64,000 nt of DNA, from NCBI GenBank assembly GCA_028095005.1, contig CM051459.1:18276699-18340698 (forward strand), read 5' to 3'. Numbering within the stretch: position 1 is the stretch's first letter; the number at the start of each line of letters is the position of its first letter. The position numbers were made by a program, and so were the translations under genes. The notes beneath the pieces are model-generated. The model was given only the letters and a program-made list of their open reading frames with translations, ran no database searches and was not told the origin of the DNA. This DNA comes from Rhynchospora pubera (lineage: Eukaryota > Streptophyta > Magnoliopsida > Poales > Cyperaceae). Below, in pieces: positions 35,198-47,848 of the stretch.

Positions 35198-38100
35198 TTA
35201 AAGTATAGAGTATGCTCGGATCACCTCCACAATAGGTGCACGGCACAGTGGACACTTGTCACCACCTCGAGCTAGCTCGTTAGCACATTTGGTGCAGGTG
35301 CACATGTGGCCACACCTATAAAGCAACACAAAATGGAGAACAAGGGATGATCTTTATGTTCATGTGGCCACACCTATAAGTTAGTTGTTTTTTTAAATTT
35401 ACTTTTTTTATGAAAAATTCTCCCAATTCGTGCAAAATAAAGCAGTCCTTTTTCTTTATTCATCATCTACTAAGAAAGGCTGAAAATGATTACAATGTAC
35501 ATAGTATTGAATTGTCTTAAAAAGGCCAATATTAATTCGGTGCTCGACATTTTGGAAGATGTTTCTTCGAATTTCCTAAAATAAGATATTCTCGAAGATG
35601 TCTTCAATAGCCCTTAAAAGAAATGGGGATAATGGGCATTCTTGAAACTTGGTATCAAGTTTTACCTAATGAAATAAAGATGCCAGGAACAGTTATTTAT
35701 CTTTCAAAAGAGAACATATAAAACAGACCTATATAGAAGGGAATCAATATGGCTATCACAACAGACGCAACAAGTACCCTTCCTCACATGGCTCCACTTT
35801 GAACCATAACCTGTGTCCTCTCCTTCCATCCCTGTTAGCATTAGAAAAATGCTTAAACTAAATAATCTTCATATAAACTCAAAAGTCAAAAGTAACCAGA
35901 GTCAAAACTTAAGACCAAGCAATTCTTTTCATTTTCCTTTTTTTCTTATATGTGAAAAAATTATTAGAGTCCTTGTCATATTTTATCATTTTGAAAAAAA
36001 AAATGTGGTTCTGGCTTGATCTAAGTAAAATTATATAATACTAATTTATTGGCATTATGTAAAACAAAAGTGACCTGTGTATCCCAGAGAACGATTCAGA
36101 GCGGCAGAAACTTCTTGTCTGACAGACCGTTGTACCTCCAGTTGCATCTCCATGCATGCCTCTAGCATCCGTTGCAAGTTGCCCATTCCTTCTTGAAGTC
36201 GAGTCATCTCTTCCCGTAAAACATTTACAACATCCCAATCCTACATTGATCCAGCAAACAAGGGTAATGTGATGGACCACAAGAGACTAAAGCAACATAA
36301 ATGACAGAGTTTTAAAAAAATTGATTTCAATACCACATATGAACAAAATTAATCAATATACAAGGAAGACTAATTCTCACGAAGGAAGGAAGATTCTGTG
36401 CAACTCTGACTCAGTTTAATCTTAATTTAAGCCACAATTAGCTTTAGTACTGATCAACTCACCCCAACTGAACCTTATTTTACCATTAGTTTTGCAATTG
36501 AGAAGCAACATTCCAAAGAAACACAAAAAGGGAAAATGAAACACTGTTACCACTAACTTAGAGATGCACGATGAGATCAGGGATCCGATCAATTTAGTAC
36601 TAAATGTAACCAAGCATAAATTCATGAGTTACATACAATCTCAGGCTGATGGATGGTTTGACGAGTCCAGCCACCAGTATGCATGTCAGACCGCCAAAGG
36701 GGTTCTCGAGGAACAGGTGGAGGTGGTATTGATCTCAAATCCTGATCAGTATACAGTTCATCTGTGGTGTTATTTCTCTCCTGAGTTTGCTCCTGTGCTG
36801 GTGAGGAGGTGGCAGGAGAAACTGCCTCCTCAAGGTCCCAATCAAGGGGGGTGTTTTCTTGCCTTTGTACATAAGACTGTATAAGCTGGTCTAAGCTTTC
36901 CCGAAAGTTGCTGCTAAGAAGAGTCGAAACACTACGCCTGAAGTGTACAAAGATATATATTATTATCATAAAACAAAATAAACCATTTCCAGCAAGAGTG
37001 CTGTATTGACCTGTTTCTAGACTAGCCAGACTGTACATGTTGAAACCAATCCTCATCTAACTAGGAACAAAAATAAAAAAGTGTAAACGTGCACGGAAAT
37101 TTTAAATTGTTCCCTAAACAGCAGCAACATGGATATATCTGCAGCAGGCAGAGGCAGATCCACCACTGGGGCGGGTGGGGCTAGAGCCCCACCTACCGTC
37201 GTCGAGCCCCTGGAATCTCTCTCTAGTCTCAGCGAATTTTTTCTGCCATTGGAGCACTTAAAGGTGGGGCTGAAGAATAGAGGAACAAAAACCGTTCGAT
37301 CAAATGATTGATTGGAGCACTCAGCCTCACCTAAATATTTTTTCTAAATCCGCCACTGGCAGCAGGTATGCTTGAAATTAAAAATCATAAAAGAATTTTA
37401 ACAGAAATACCTGCTTAAAAGCTCCCTAATCTCTACTCCATAAGTGGCGTCATCATCAGTGTCACTAAATCTGTTAGTTATTTGGCCAGAAACTAGATGG
37501 GGGCCTGGTATATGATGCGAAAGCAGATTCTGCCAGCTCTCTGCAGTATCTTCGAATGCATTTTGTGACCATTCTTCAATGTTTTCCTCAAGGTTTGGTT
37601 CTCCATTCTCAACTACTTCCCAGCTAATATCAGTTTCTTCTTCAACTCTTCCTTGAGAACTTGTATGTTCTTCCACATGATTTGCACCTTGAGCAGTCAA
37701 ACTTTGTTCAGTGCTAACATCTGGTACGGTATTTCCCCTTTCAATAGTGTCATCTGTCTGTATTGGCAGATTTACTACTGGATTCTGTGTATTTATTTCG
37801 GACTGGTTTTGGTTATTGCTTGGCACTTCCATTGTGGATTCTTGAGTATTGCTTCTAAAGGTACTTATCAGTTCATCATTTATAGCATTACTATGAGGCC
37901 CTGAATTTGCATGACCCGTGGAAGTAGTTTCTCCTCTGAAGCTTGACCCTTCCCTAGTTCAAAATCAAGTTTTGTGACAACTTATAAATAGTAACCACAA
38001 TGTTGGTTGAAAGGTTATTCAACCATTACTCTGCTTTCTCTTTCTTTTCTAGATTCAGCAATATTAACAATATGAACTGTAAGTTAATCTTACAATATGT

Positions 38101-39711
38101 TGTGCACTTTCCATACATAAAGCAGTACAAAGAAAATTGTACCTCAAACCAGAGACAGAATGTCGCTGTCTAATCAAGCCAAGCTCACTGTCAGCCAAAG
38201 AACGGGGCCTCTCGTCATCGTTTGATCTTCGTAAGAACCTACCCCTAAGCGACAACTACAGCAAAGGAAATTAAGAAACTCAGTAAAGTTATTTAAACAT
38301 AAACGGATAAACCTTTTGTGTAAAAGAGGTCCCTATTCATTTAATCATTATAAGTTACAGTAAGTAAAATTTATTTTTTTTTTAGGAGAATCACTTAAAT
38401 GGGGTCTCAATCCACTGCCATCATTGCACATTTAGAAGAAGAAATCATGGGATATAATTTCTACTCCCTGGATAGGCATGTAAATAACAGGGGTCGGATG
38501 TTTTTCATCTGCCTGTTCATCTTGGGGCAGGGTCATGATGCTGCAACTGGGAGCAGATCTGAGCAGCATTCGTAAATCATATACTGTATCTCAAGCATTA
38601 TAGCACACACCTACTCTGTTAACATTCCTTTTTTTTTCTTCCTTTTTATTTTTAATTGACCTACTCACTTGACATTAACACCCTTATTTTGACTTGGTCA
38701 ACACTAAACATTCTTAATTAATCCTTTTGACTTCTTGCATTATTAAAAACTATATAGCCTTTTTTTTATGGATCAATTAATATTTTGATAAAATGAGGAG
38801 CTTGACCTCTATCATATTTTCAAAACAAATCAGTCAATCCATTTGACTGCCGAACTAACCAAAATCAATCAGAGAATGAAAAATATAATATAAGCTAAAT
38901 AAAGAACTAGTTGCAAATGCACCAACTAGTTTCTCTTTTTTCAACTATAACAATACAAAAATTTAACCAAATAAGTAAAACAACAATTAAAAACAGAGCA
39001 TACTACACTAACATGGATTCGATTCCGGTATGCAAAAGCAGAGACGGCGCGGTGCTGCGACAGCCCTTGTAGCTCTCTCTGCCTCTCCCTTGCCATCCTC
39101 ATAATGACGTCATCTCTCGCCTGTCTCCCTCTCAACCTCGGCACCTCTCCAGTTCCACCACCTCTACTCTCCCTCTCTCTTTCACCTCTCCTCCCTTCCC
39201 GTTCGCTCGCCATCCAAACGCGTTCTCGCACGACTCTTACTCTTTCCCTCTCCCTCTCCCCTAGCCATTCTCCTCTTGAGCTCTCGTCTCTGATCGACCC
39301 ATGTCTCTCTAGCGAATCCATCATCCCTACAATCTGTCTAACCCTCTCCCTTTCCACATCGCCACCGGTCTCAGGCGAATTCTCCCGACTCGACCTTCCA
39401 ATGCTGACTTCAGCGCGACTCTCCTCCTCCAGTTCGCGCCACCGCTGGAGAATGGAGGCAGTGTGTAGTTCAGCCAGCGCCACCAGCTCTGCCTCCCGAC
39501 GACGGCGATCATCGAGAGTAGCCGTGATTGTCTCTCGCGCTATCCATCGACTCAACACACGGGAGTGTCGCCTGACGGTCGCTGAGGTCTCGGGTGCATC
39601 GTCTCCGCCGAGGTTGGACCTCCACCTCCGGCGATCGTCATCGCCGGAGGTGCTAATACATCCGCTTAGGCGGTGGCATGCCGCTTCTTGCTTCAAACGA
39701 ACACACGCCAT
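35198..39711 (-). CDS. RING-type E3 ubiquitin ligase, seven exons (680 aa)
   Basis: Exons: 39711-39013, 38255-38143, 37953-37411, 36937-36637, 36240-36075, 35831-35729 and 35315-35198 (TAA). All have GT-AG borders and unbroken phase; the sum is 2043 nt. The N-terminal exon is Arg/Glu/Ser-rich with coiled-coil-like stretches (REAELVALAELH, SILQRWRELEEES). Exon 2 gives LRGRFLRRSN and RQRHSVSGLRE. Exon 3 is acidic and Ser/Gln-rich, probably disordered. Exon 5 encodes a helical block (LREEMTRLQEGMGNLQRMLE ... QRSVRQEVSAALNRS), likely for dimerisation. The C-terminal C3HC4 RING (CCVCC, CGHMCTCTKC, CPLC) would recruit an E2. Layout and motifs match the plant family I recall from Arabidopsis At5g04460, though this protein is shorter. 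The substrate is unknown. The start at 39711 is the only ATG before the first conserved block, and a TATA box lies ~105 bp upstream. Confidence 0.93.
37149..37358. mobile_element. hAT-type MITE in intron of the RING gene (210 bp)
   Basis: Perfect 8-bp target duplication GCAGCAGG (37141-37148, 37359-37366) and inverted ends CAGAGGCAGATCC / AAATCCGCCACTG. It lies wholly within the intron between exons 3 and 4, so coding is untouched. Confidence 0.9.
38256..39012 (-). other. First intron of the RING gene (757 bp)
   Basis: Starts GTTAGTG and ends TGCTGTAG on the minus strand. AT-rich, no recognised element inside. It is the longest intron of the gene and, as a first intron, could carry regulatory sequence, but none is visible. 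Confidence 0.75.
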
Positions 39712-39812
39712 TGAGGTTAAAGTTATAGCATTGTTACAATCGTATTCCTTTTCTCTATTTGGAACTTGGGATCGTTGTTTTAGAATTGGAGGGAAGGAAG
39801 AGAGAGTCGGAG

Positions 39813-39822
39813 TTATTTATAG
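39813..39822 (-). promoter_or_regulatory. TATA box of the RING gene
   Basis: Minus-strand CTATAAATAA, a strong TATA match, ~105 bp upstream of the ATG at 39711. The interval is purine/pyrimidine-skewed, as in plant 5' UTRs. Confidence 0.6.
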
Positions 39823-40835
39823 CGAAAAGAAAAGGAAAGGAAAGAAATCGATAGTTTTGTTATAAAAATGAGTTTTTTTTTTTCCCTAGTTTAGAGAAAG
39901 GGTTGTAATTGTAATTGTATTTGTATCGTCGATCCCAAGGTTTGTATGGGAAGAAGAAAGGAGGAGAGGAGGGAGGTGGAGGGAATGAAACGAAGCACGA
40001 GGCGCGAGAGAGTGGCGAGAAGAGGAGAGGGTTAGTTATTTGATTGTAGTTTTCATGGTCAATTCTCAATTATGGGTTTAATTTAGTAAATTGTTGGAAT
40101 GGGAGTAGGTCCACGTCGTAATTCCGGGGGAAAACTAGGTGTTGCCACGTGGACCTGTCCGTTTCTTGAGTTTTCTTTTTTCAGCAGATGACCTGTGACT
40201 CAGGGAAAAGTTTTTAGGAGGAAAATAAAAGGTTCGTAAAAGCCAGAAAGGGAAATTTCGAGTATGGTCAAAGCAATTGAGCAAAAGAAATTTAAGGAAA
40301 AAAATAATAATTCCAGTATGGATCTGCATTGGCGATCTTTGTAAATGGGGATGTGTCATGAATTTGTATAATGTGAAGCATGGTTTTTTTGGTCAAAAGC
40401 ACCTCGACCCAAAAAAAGTTCTATTAAAATTTTCTATTTTGTAATTATGGGTATTATACAATTATCTTTTTCCAGAAACTCGATGCAAAATAGAAGGAAA
40501 GCAACAATTTGCAAATAAAAGAAAGTAAAAAAGGACGTAAATCCACAGACTACTAGTAAATCTACAAAAAAAAATTCGCTTAGTAGAAACAAAAATCAGT
40601 TTATTTTTGGTAAAAAATAATCAGTGTACAAATAAAAATTAGCTTAGTAGAAATAAAAATTGCATGTAAATTTTCTCCTGGTCGCATGCATACTTCTTTT
40701 GATAGCTTTGCCTCACATCATTTTCAATTTATCGCAGGGAATTATAAATTTCCGTTTTGAGTTTAGTAGACTACAGATGTATGGTGATATTAAATCAAAT
40801 AGTTAGAAAAAAAAAGACAAAAATGAAAGGAAATA

Positions 40836-40983
40836 TAGTTGGGTTGTTCGACCTAGTGGTTTGACTCTATTCCCTCAAAAAAGTGGTTCTTAGTTCGAAT
40901 CACGGAAAGAGATATTTATTGTTAAATTTTTTATAACAAAATAGTTAGTTTCAAACCAACCTTCAAAAAAAAAAAATAAAAGC
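40836..40983 (+). mobile_element. tRNA-derived SINE
   Basis: Starts with a tRNA-like head: A box GACCTAGTGGTTT and B box TTAGTTCGAATCAC (40894-40907) at tRNA spacing. A non-tRNA body and an A-rich tail (AAAAAAAAAATAAAA at ~40965) follow. This box order followed by an A-tail is the SINE pattern. Confidence 0.65.
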
Positions 40984-41032
40984 CAAAGAAACAGAAAGAC
41001 AAAGCAAAGAGAAAAAGACGACTAAGAAATAA

Positions 41033-41436
41033 GAGAAATGCTAGTGTCCTATATATAGGACGGTTGGGTCCGTCCAATACGATCGTTTTCACGTTTCTAA
41101 ATTTCAATAACCGATCCGAACCATTCAATATGTTCTCCATATTGAACACTTATAAGAAACCAAATTTTACATTTTTTTCAAAATTTTTTACTATTTTTTT
41201 GGTATTTTTTAAAATTCATGATATAAACATTATGGATCGTCCAATAACAACGATTTTCTAAAATACCAAAAAAATAGCAAAAAAAATCGAAAAAATATAA
41301 AAATTGGTTTATTATAAGTTTTCAATATGAAGAACATATTGAACGGTTCGGATCGATTATTTGAAATTTATAAACGTGAAAACGATCGTATTGGATGGAA
41401 CCTATCCGTCCTATATATTGGACACTAGCATTTCTC
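41033..41436. mobile_element. Fold-back Mutator-type MITE (404 bp, perfect 9-bp TSD)
   Basis: Ends GAGAAATGCTAGTGTCC and GGACACTAGCATTTCTC are perfect inverses. The 9-bp target duplication AAGAAATAA is exact (41024-41032, 41437-41445). The arms pair along their full length and carry the shared core GATCCGAACCATTCAATATG / CATATTGAACGGTTCGGATC, plus an outer CCTATATATAGGAC palindrome. Confidence 0.95.
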
Positions 41437-41499
41437 AAGAAATAAAAGAAAAAACATGATTTATGTCTAAGTAAATCTATTTTAGATATACATTTAATA

Positions 41500-42927
41500 C
41501 CAAAATTATTTTATTTAAGAATTTGTACAGTAAAAATTTTAATACAAAGAATTAAATTATTTTTTTAATAAGAAGAAAGTTCGTACACATTTTATAAAAT
41601 CATACATTATCTCTCCTTCCTACCTGTTTATAAAACGCGCTCGAAGGCTTCGAACGCGTTTTATAAACGGGTAGGAACGGAAAAAATTCACCGCTTCAGT
41701 TGGCTGGTCAGACCTTCGTACCCGTTTATAAAACGCGTTCGGAGCCTTCGAGCGCGTTTTATAAACGGGTAGAAAGGCGTAAATTTTTCGAAATGGAGTT
41801 ATTACCTTTTTTGTCGAAATTAATGGAAAAATTAATGTGAAAATTAATTTTCCAATACCATTTTTAAATAAAATTATTTTGAAAATAAATATTCTAATAT
41901 GAATTTTAAATAAAATTAATGCGAAAATTAATGTAAAAATTAGTAATCCAATAACATTTTTAAATTAATACGAAAATTATTATGAAAATGAATATTGCAA
42001 TATGAATTTTAAATAAAATTAATTCGAAAAAAATTAATGTCAAAATTAATATTCGAATGTCATTTCTAAATAAAATTGATATGAAATTAAATGTGATATT
42101 TTAAAAATTATACATTTAACCTAAATTGTAATAAAAATAAATTTAACCTAAATTTTCACATTAATTTTCCTATTAATTTTGAAAAAAAAACGGTAATAAC
42201 TCCATTTCGAAAATTTACGCCTTCCTAATATGAATTTTCCAATACCATTTTTAAATAAAATTATTCTGAAATTAAATATTATAATATGAATTTTAAATAA
42301 AATTAATGCGAAAATTAATGTAAAAATTAATAATCCAATTGAATTTTGAAATTAATACGAAAATTATTATGAAAATGAATATTGAAATATGTATTTTAAA
42401 TAAAATTAATGCGAAAAAAATTAATGTCAAAATTAATATTCGAATGTCATTTTTAAATAAAATTAATATGAAATTAAATGTGATATTTTAGAAATTGTAA
42501 ATTTAACCTAAATTGTAATAAAAATAAATTTAACCTTAATTTTCACATTAATTTTCCTATTAATTTTGAAAAAAAAACGGTAATAACTCCATTTCGAAAA
42601 ATTTACGCTTTCCTACCTGTTTATAAAACGCGCTCGAAGGCTCCGAACGCGTTTTATAAACGAGTACGAATGTCTGACCAGCCTCAAAAGGCGTGACTGA
42701 AATGGTGAATTTATTCCCCTTCCTACCTGTTTATAAAACACGTTCGAAGCCTTCGAGCGCGTTTTATAAACGGGTAGGAAGGAGAGATAATGTACCCTTT
42801 TATAAAACGCGTACGAACTTTCTTCTTATTAAAAAAAAATTAATTAACACAAAATTATTAAAAAAAATTAATTAATTCTTTGTGTTAAAATTTTTACTGT
42901 ACAAATTCTTAAATAAAATAATTTCGG
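41500..42927. mobile_element. Palindrome-rich MULE fold-back A (1428 bp, 9-bp TSD)
   Basis: Exact 9-bp target duplication CATTTAATA (41491-41499, 42928-42936). Terminal inverted repeats CCAAAATTATTTTATTTAAG / CTTAAATAAAATAATTTCGG continue inward for ~700 bp. Each arm holds two large palindromes (41625-41672, 41721-41770; 42618-42662, 42726-42777), each an arm of TTTATAAAACGCG joined through a TCGAAGGCTTCGA-like centre. No ORF of note. The inner arms are AT-rich ATTAATNNGAAAATTAAT repeats. Related to the element at 57878. Confidence 0.93.
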
Positions 42928-42937
42928 CATTTAATAT

Positions 42938-43640
42938 CAAAGTTCTGCTAGGGCCATTGCGCGTAGTATAGAGTAATTAAATATTCTAAGTCGAAAATAG
43001 ATTTACTATATTTATATCATGTAATGTAAATATGATAAAACTTGATGTAACATGAGATTTGTTAAAAACTAATTTTTACTATTATTAATTAATAAAAAAT
43101 AAAAACCACAAAATTATGTGACATAGTCATTCTACAAAGTAATGAATCCCGGAGTGAGAGCCGAATTTGGCGCGGAAACATTCCTTATAGGGTTAATACC
43201 TCGTTAGTCGTTTACAGTGAAGAAATTATCTCTCTTGAAAATATTAAACAAAAGACTGTTTAGTGATCCAATCTTGATACGTCGAGCTTAAACAGGATAT
43301 GGTATGGACCACAGTCCACACCAACTAGAGGAGCCGACTGGTTCGCATGTAACGGGGCGATAAGAATCATCCATGTTTTTTTAATGATCAATTTTTTTTT
43401 TCCGAAATACAATTAATTAAGCACTAATTATCTTTCTATTTTTTTCCTCATTCATAGCATATCCTCTCCTCCTTTTTATTTGTTTTCCTCCATCTCCCCA
43501 CATCATTTATTCTAGAATAATCAGCATATTTTTTTTATGACAGTTAGTAAAATTACCTAGAATAATTAGTATTATTTTCTAAGACAATTAATATTTTTCA
43601 GACTTTTTCCAGGACGAAAATTTTTTTTTAGAACAAAACT
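42938..43640. other. Spacer with degenerate AGGACAATTA repeats at right edge
   Basis: No gene seen. The last ~100 bp (AGAATAATTAGTATTATTTT, AAGACAATTAATATTTTTCA) belongs to the same repeat tract as 47220-47540, so the LTR relics between split a once-continuous tract. Confidence 0.5.
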
Positions 43641-46600
43641 AATGAAGATCTAGAATCTAAGAATCAAATAAATTTATAAACCTAGAACTAACCTCACTAA
43701 TCGTATGAAGTAAAACTTTAGGGTCGAACCCAAAGGACGGTACAATTGATTACCGGACTTATCCTCAAAAGCTAGACAAGAATAATTTTGTGGAGTTTTG
43801 ATGAATTAAATGTAAACGTGCAAGTAAAGTAGATGTTTTGGGTATTTTGTAATCTAAATAAATTAAATAAGAAAAGTAAAGTTTTTGAATTTTCAAACAG
43901 TATAAAAAAGCATCTTAGGGTCCAAGTTTCACCTTGGTTTGGACTCTAGAATACAGAACTTATCACTTTCGTACATCGAACGATATTTTTCAAGAGTATA
44001 CCACTCTGTTCGGTCCGAGCAGGAATCTGTTCGGTCCTAACAGAAGGTATAAGTATGTGGTTTTGACTATTTATGGTATTTTATGCTTTGTGCTAGGATT
44101 TGTTGGTCAAACATAGATATTCTAAACCTCAATTGTCGCTTGTTGGACTAGAAACTGGTTTAATCACAACCTAACCTAATTAACTCGATTGGTTCACAAG
44201 CTTTGGTATAGAAATCAATCAACTTAAACTTGTTTGTTGGAGTTCGTAAGGATATCTAGAAGTCTCTTGGACTTGTCTAAAAATTACACTTTTGGACTTG
44301 TTTGTTGGAGTTCGTAATGATATCTAGAATTTTTTTGGACTTGTCTAAAAGTTACATTTTTTTGTGTCAACTAATCTGCCCTTTCGGATCTACGATTTAT
44401 CCCAAATACTTTATCTAAATTATCTTGATTAACCTAACTTTAGAACTTAACTAAATATGGCCGTACATCTAGAAGTTAATTAGACTTAACCAAGCAATTA
44501 ACATAATTCTCAACAAAACAAATCAACAAAACATATCATAGGCCCACGGGCCCTCTTTGAATATGAAAAAAATAAAACATATCATATTATATCAAGTTAA
44601 ATCACAACATTCAAACCTAAGTTACTACCTTACTCAGAAGACATCATAAATTTAGCCTAACATGGAAATAATAAGATACAAGCTGATCGAATGGGAAAAC
44701 CAAGTCTCACAATAAAAATCTCGTGTCTACTGATTTAATCGTTTGCAGAACAGCTTGAGGGTCGAATCCACAGGGACGGTGTTGGAATATCGATCTTTTA
44801 CTTTACTAAACTAGCTAGACGGTTCAACTCTTATGTGAATTATGGATTGCAGGTGAGTCTAAATCCTAAGTCTAGTTTCAAGGTCAAAACAAGAAGTAAT
44901 GAGAGAAATTCAACAAGTCATATAATTCTAGAGTTTATGGTTACTAACACTTCATTTTAGTCCCAGTTCCAGCGGCCCGCTGACTCTCGTAGCGGCCCCC
45001 TAAAAGAACTTAGGTCGCTAATCTATTAGACTGGTCGCTGGCTACTTGACGGGCATAGACAACCTCGCTGATTCACTCAACGGCCCGCTAGGATTAGCGA
45101 TGTGAATGCAAATTGACTTAATTCAGTTGATAATTGTGTAGGGATAATGGCTTAATTAAAGTTTTTAGATCAAACTCTCGTTTTAGGTCTGGTTATCAAT
45201 TAATTAACCTAATTTTTCTCGTATAGAATCTAGATTTCAACTATCATTTCTTAGTCTAGTTTCTACTAGTTTATACCTTTCTAACTTATGAAATCCTTGA
45301 GTTTTCACTCTTGGAAAGGACCTAACTCTCGTTAATTAGTCCCGGTTTAACCTTTCAATTGGAAACTTTCAAGTTAATCATAATCATGCCTAATAATCTA
45401 AATTTATTTGGATTTAACCACCTATCAATTAAGCGAGCTCTACTTAACGGGTGTAAACAAATCTACTTAGATAATCATGGCATAATTAATTCAAGCAATT
45501 CAAGCAAAGTATAAAACACAAAGATATCAAATAAACTAAATAAACATGCAATCAACAACTAAGAATTCGAGTTTACAACCATAGCCCTAGAACAAACAAT
45601 CAACAACTAAAAGACATCATACAAGCACAAGAGAAAATTAGAATAAGGAAAGATTACAACCAATTGCTCTTGTGTGTCGAAATCTCCTATCAAACACGTC
45701 TCTTGCTGTCGCAATCAACCTGCTTGGCACTGCCACGATCTGGACTTGAGACCTAACTCTCAAATAACTCAATATCTAACCCTAACTTGACCTTGGATTT
45801 GGTCTCCCTCTTGTTCTCTCCTCAAACTCGTCTTTAATAGGTATTGGGAAGGTGTAGAAACGTTGGAAATAACTGAAGACGCGTTCTGGATGCACCTGGA
45901 GTCGGTAGAAACCGTCATCTAAAGATAGAACTGCTAAATCGGGCGATTCTGATAAATCTGGCAGTTCCAGGTCTAGCGGCCCGCTGGGACTTTCAGCGGG
46001 TCGCCGGAAAATGTCAGCACTGCGTCCTGTCAGTATTTTGGGCATATTTCCTTCATCCGAACTCCGTTTAAGGCGATTTAAGATCCGTTGAAAAGCTTAG
46101 AATGAGCTCTTCAACTTTATGGACTCATACAAGTCATTTATTGTCCAGAATCTGCAATAAAATTAGAAACTATGGTGGTAACTCATTCTTGACATAAAAA
46201 CTCTAATAAACTAACCTAAACTATCTAAACTATGTAAACTCAAGGCAATTAGTTTAGTTTGGAAACAAAATAGTACCTGAATATGCATAAAAAATCCACT
46301 CATCACAACCCATGAAATCAAGAGATAGAGACATAGAAGAATAAATCGAATACTCCTTTATGCTTTATCTTCAATCTTCAAAGGCGGTGGAGCGATGTAG
46401 GGACGTGCCATAATTTCTCCTTGCTTCCGTCGCTTCAAGGAATCGAGTGTTGATGATCTTTAATGGTGGAAAAGAGAAAATGCCTATGGAAAGTGAATTT
46501 TGTGGTATAGAAGCTTGGATTCCTTTCTTTCTGGGCTAGGGGCGCATTTATATTGATCTCCACACACATATAAAGGTAATTGGAGCACCAATGAAAGAAA

Positions 46601-47215
46601 ACTTGCGAAAAAAAACTAAATATTCCGAATAAAAACTTGCCATTTGAGCTCTGTCGGTGCTCTGCTTGGACCGAGTAAAGATCCACTCGGACCGAGCAAG
46701 ATTTCATTCGGACCGAGCAAAGAGATCAAATTTTTAGAAAACTTACTCGGACCGAGCAAAGGTTCACAAAGACTGAGCAGTAAGCGTGAATTTCAGATTT
46801 TGGCCTCCGTTAGTGTTTTGACTATAATTTCTTCATCCGGACTCCGATTGAAGCGATTAAAAAACCATTGGAAAGTTTAGGTTGAACTCTTCAATGTTAT
46901 TGATTCCATTTGATCATTTTATTCTCCTAAATCCTCCATTAGGTCCGAACATGAGTCATTTGGTCTGAACGATGGCTTCGACGGTGCCTCCAAGTGCTAG
47001 GATTGAGTCGTCTAGCGTATGCCAAGTGCAGGAATCGATCCTTCAAATAGCTTAATATCACCAGAAAATCAACAAAGTCCTGTAAAATGAGAGAACAAAT
47101 GACGGTAGAACCAATTCCTTAGAAATCATAGCAATTTATTAAATAATTTAAAGGTCTGAGTGTTATTTGAGTGGCTAGTACGGTCCAAATACCAACAAAT
47201 AATAACGATATCAAA
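43640..47215 (-). mobile_element. LTR-like relic (outer), interrupted by a second LTR
   Basis: Non-coding LTR-like sequence with AGGGTCGAACCCAAAGGACG at ~43723, matching the Athila-like end motif seen at 13731 and read on the minus strand. It carries repeated CTCGGACCGAGC palindromes (46680-46760) and a TTCGGTCCGAGC/GTTCGGTCCTAAC pair (44010-44045). It resumes on the far side of the inner insertion (AAGCTGATCGAAT | ACTCCTTTATGC). Edges are approximate and no target duplication was found. The flanking repeat tract on both sides supports insertion there. Confidence 0.5.
44692..46345 (-). mobile_element. LTR-like insertion (inner, ~1.65 kb)
   Basis: Starts TGGGAAAACCAAG and carries GAGGGTCGAATCCACAGGGA at ~44760, the Athila-like LTR end motif on the minus strand. 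It is flanked by a repeated TCGAA (44687-44691, 46346-46350; ATCGAAT if extended). It interrupts the outer relic cleanly. Palindromes of GCGGCCCGCT type occur at 44970-45000, 45080-45100 and 45973-46008. The right end is not a clean CA, so the exact boundary is uncertain. Confidence 0.6.
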
Positions 47216-47219
47216 AACC

Positions 47220-47560
47220 AAACAATTATGTATTTATGTTACATAACTAGAATAATTAACTTAATTATAGAATTAGGACAATGATTTTTTTTCTTAAGAC
47301 AATTAATATTTTTTTCCTAGATAGAACATTTTCTTTCAAAAACAAAACCAAGACAATTAACTAACAAAACTAGGACAATTATGTTAAAGAATTAGCACAA
47401 TTATATTACAGAACTAGGACAATTAATTTTTTTTCCTGGATAAACATATTTTTTAAAACAAATTAAGACAATTAACTTATAGAATTAGGACAACTATGTT
47501 ACATAATTAGAACAATTAGTTTTTTTTCTCATATGAAAATATTTTTTTTCAAGAAAAATA
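47220..47560. repeat. Degenerate tandem repeats of AGGACAATTA
   Basis: At least eight imperfect copies of AGGACAATTA / AAGACAATTA lie in a larger, irregular unit with TTTTTTTTCCTGGATA-like spacers. Non-coding. Confidence 0.65.
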
Positions 47561-47848
47561 TCATTGAAGGAGTGAGTAACCGCTGAATGAGGTGATTAAG
47601 GACTGCATGGGAAGTATTGGATGAGGATTACATATACAAATAGAAATGGATGATAATGCTGCTGTAGTTTTATTCTGAAAATAAAAAAAAAGTGCGTTAC
47701 CAAAGGATGATGGAATGACGCTGAGGAAGAAATAATGGTAAGCAATTCCACGCATATAATTCGTTCTAGACTTCTATTACTTTCATCTCCAATTTTATCT
47801 TGCAGAAAAAAAAGAACGTTTTAGAAAAATACAGGAAAATTCCTTACC

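Noticed and set aside
39104..39865. 253-codon plus-strand open frame
   Set aside because: Antisense shadow of RING-gene exon 1; low-complexity Ser/Leu composition from CT-rich complement, while the minus strand has family motifs and splice sites.
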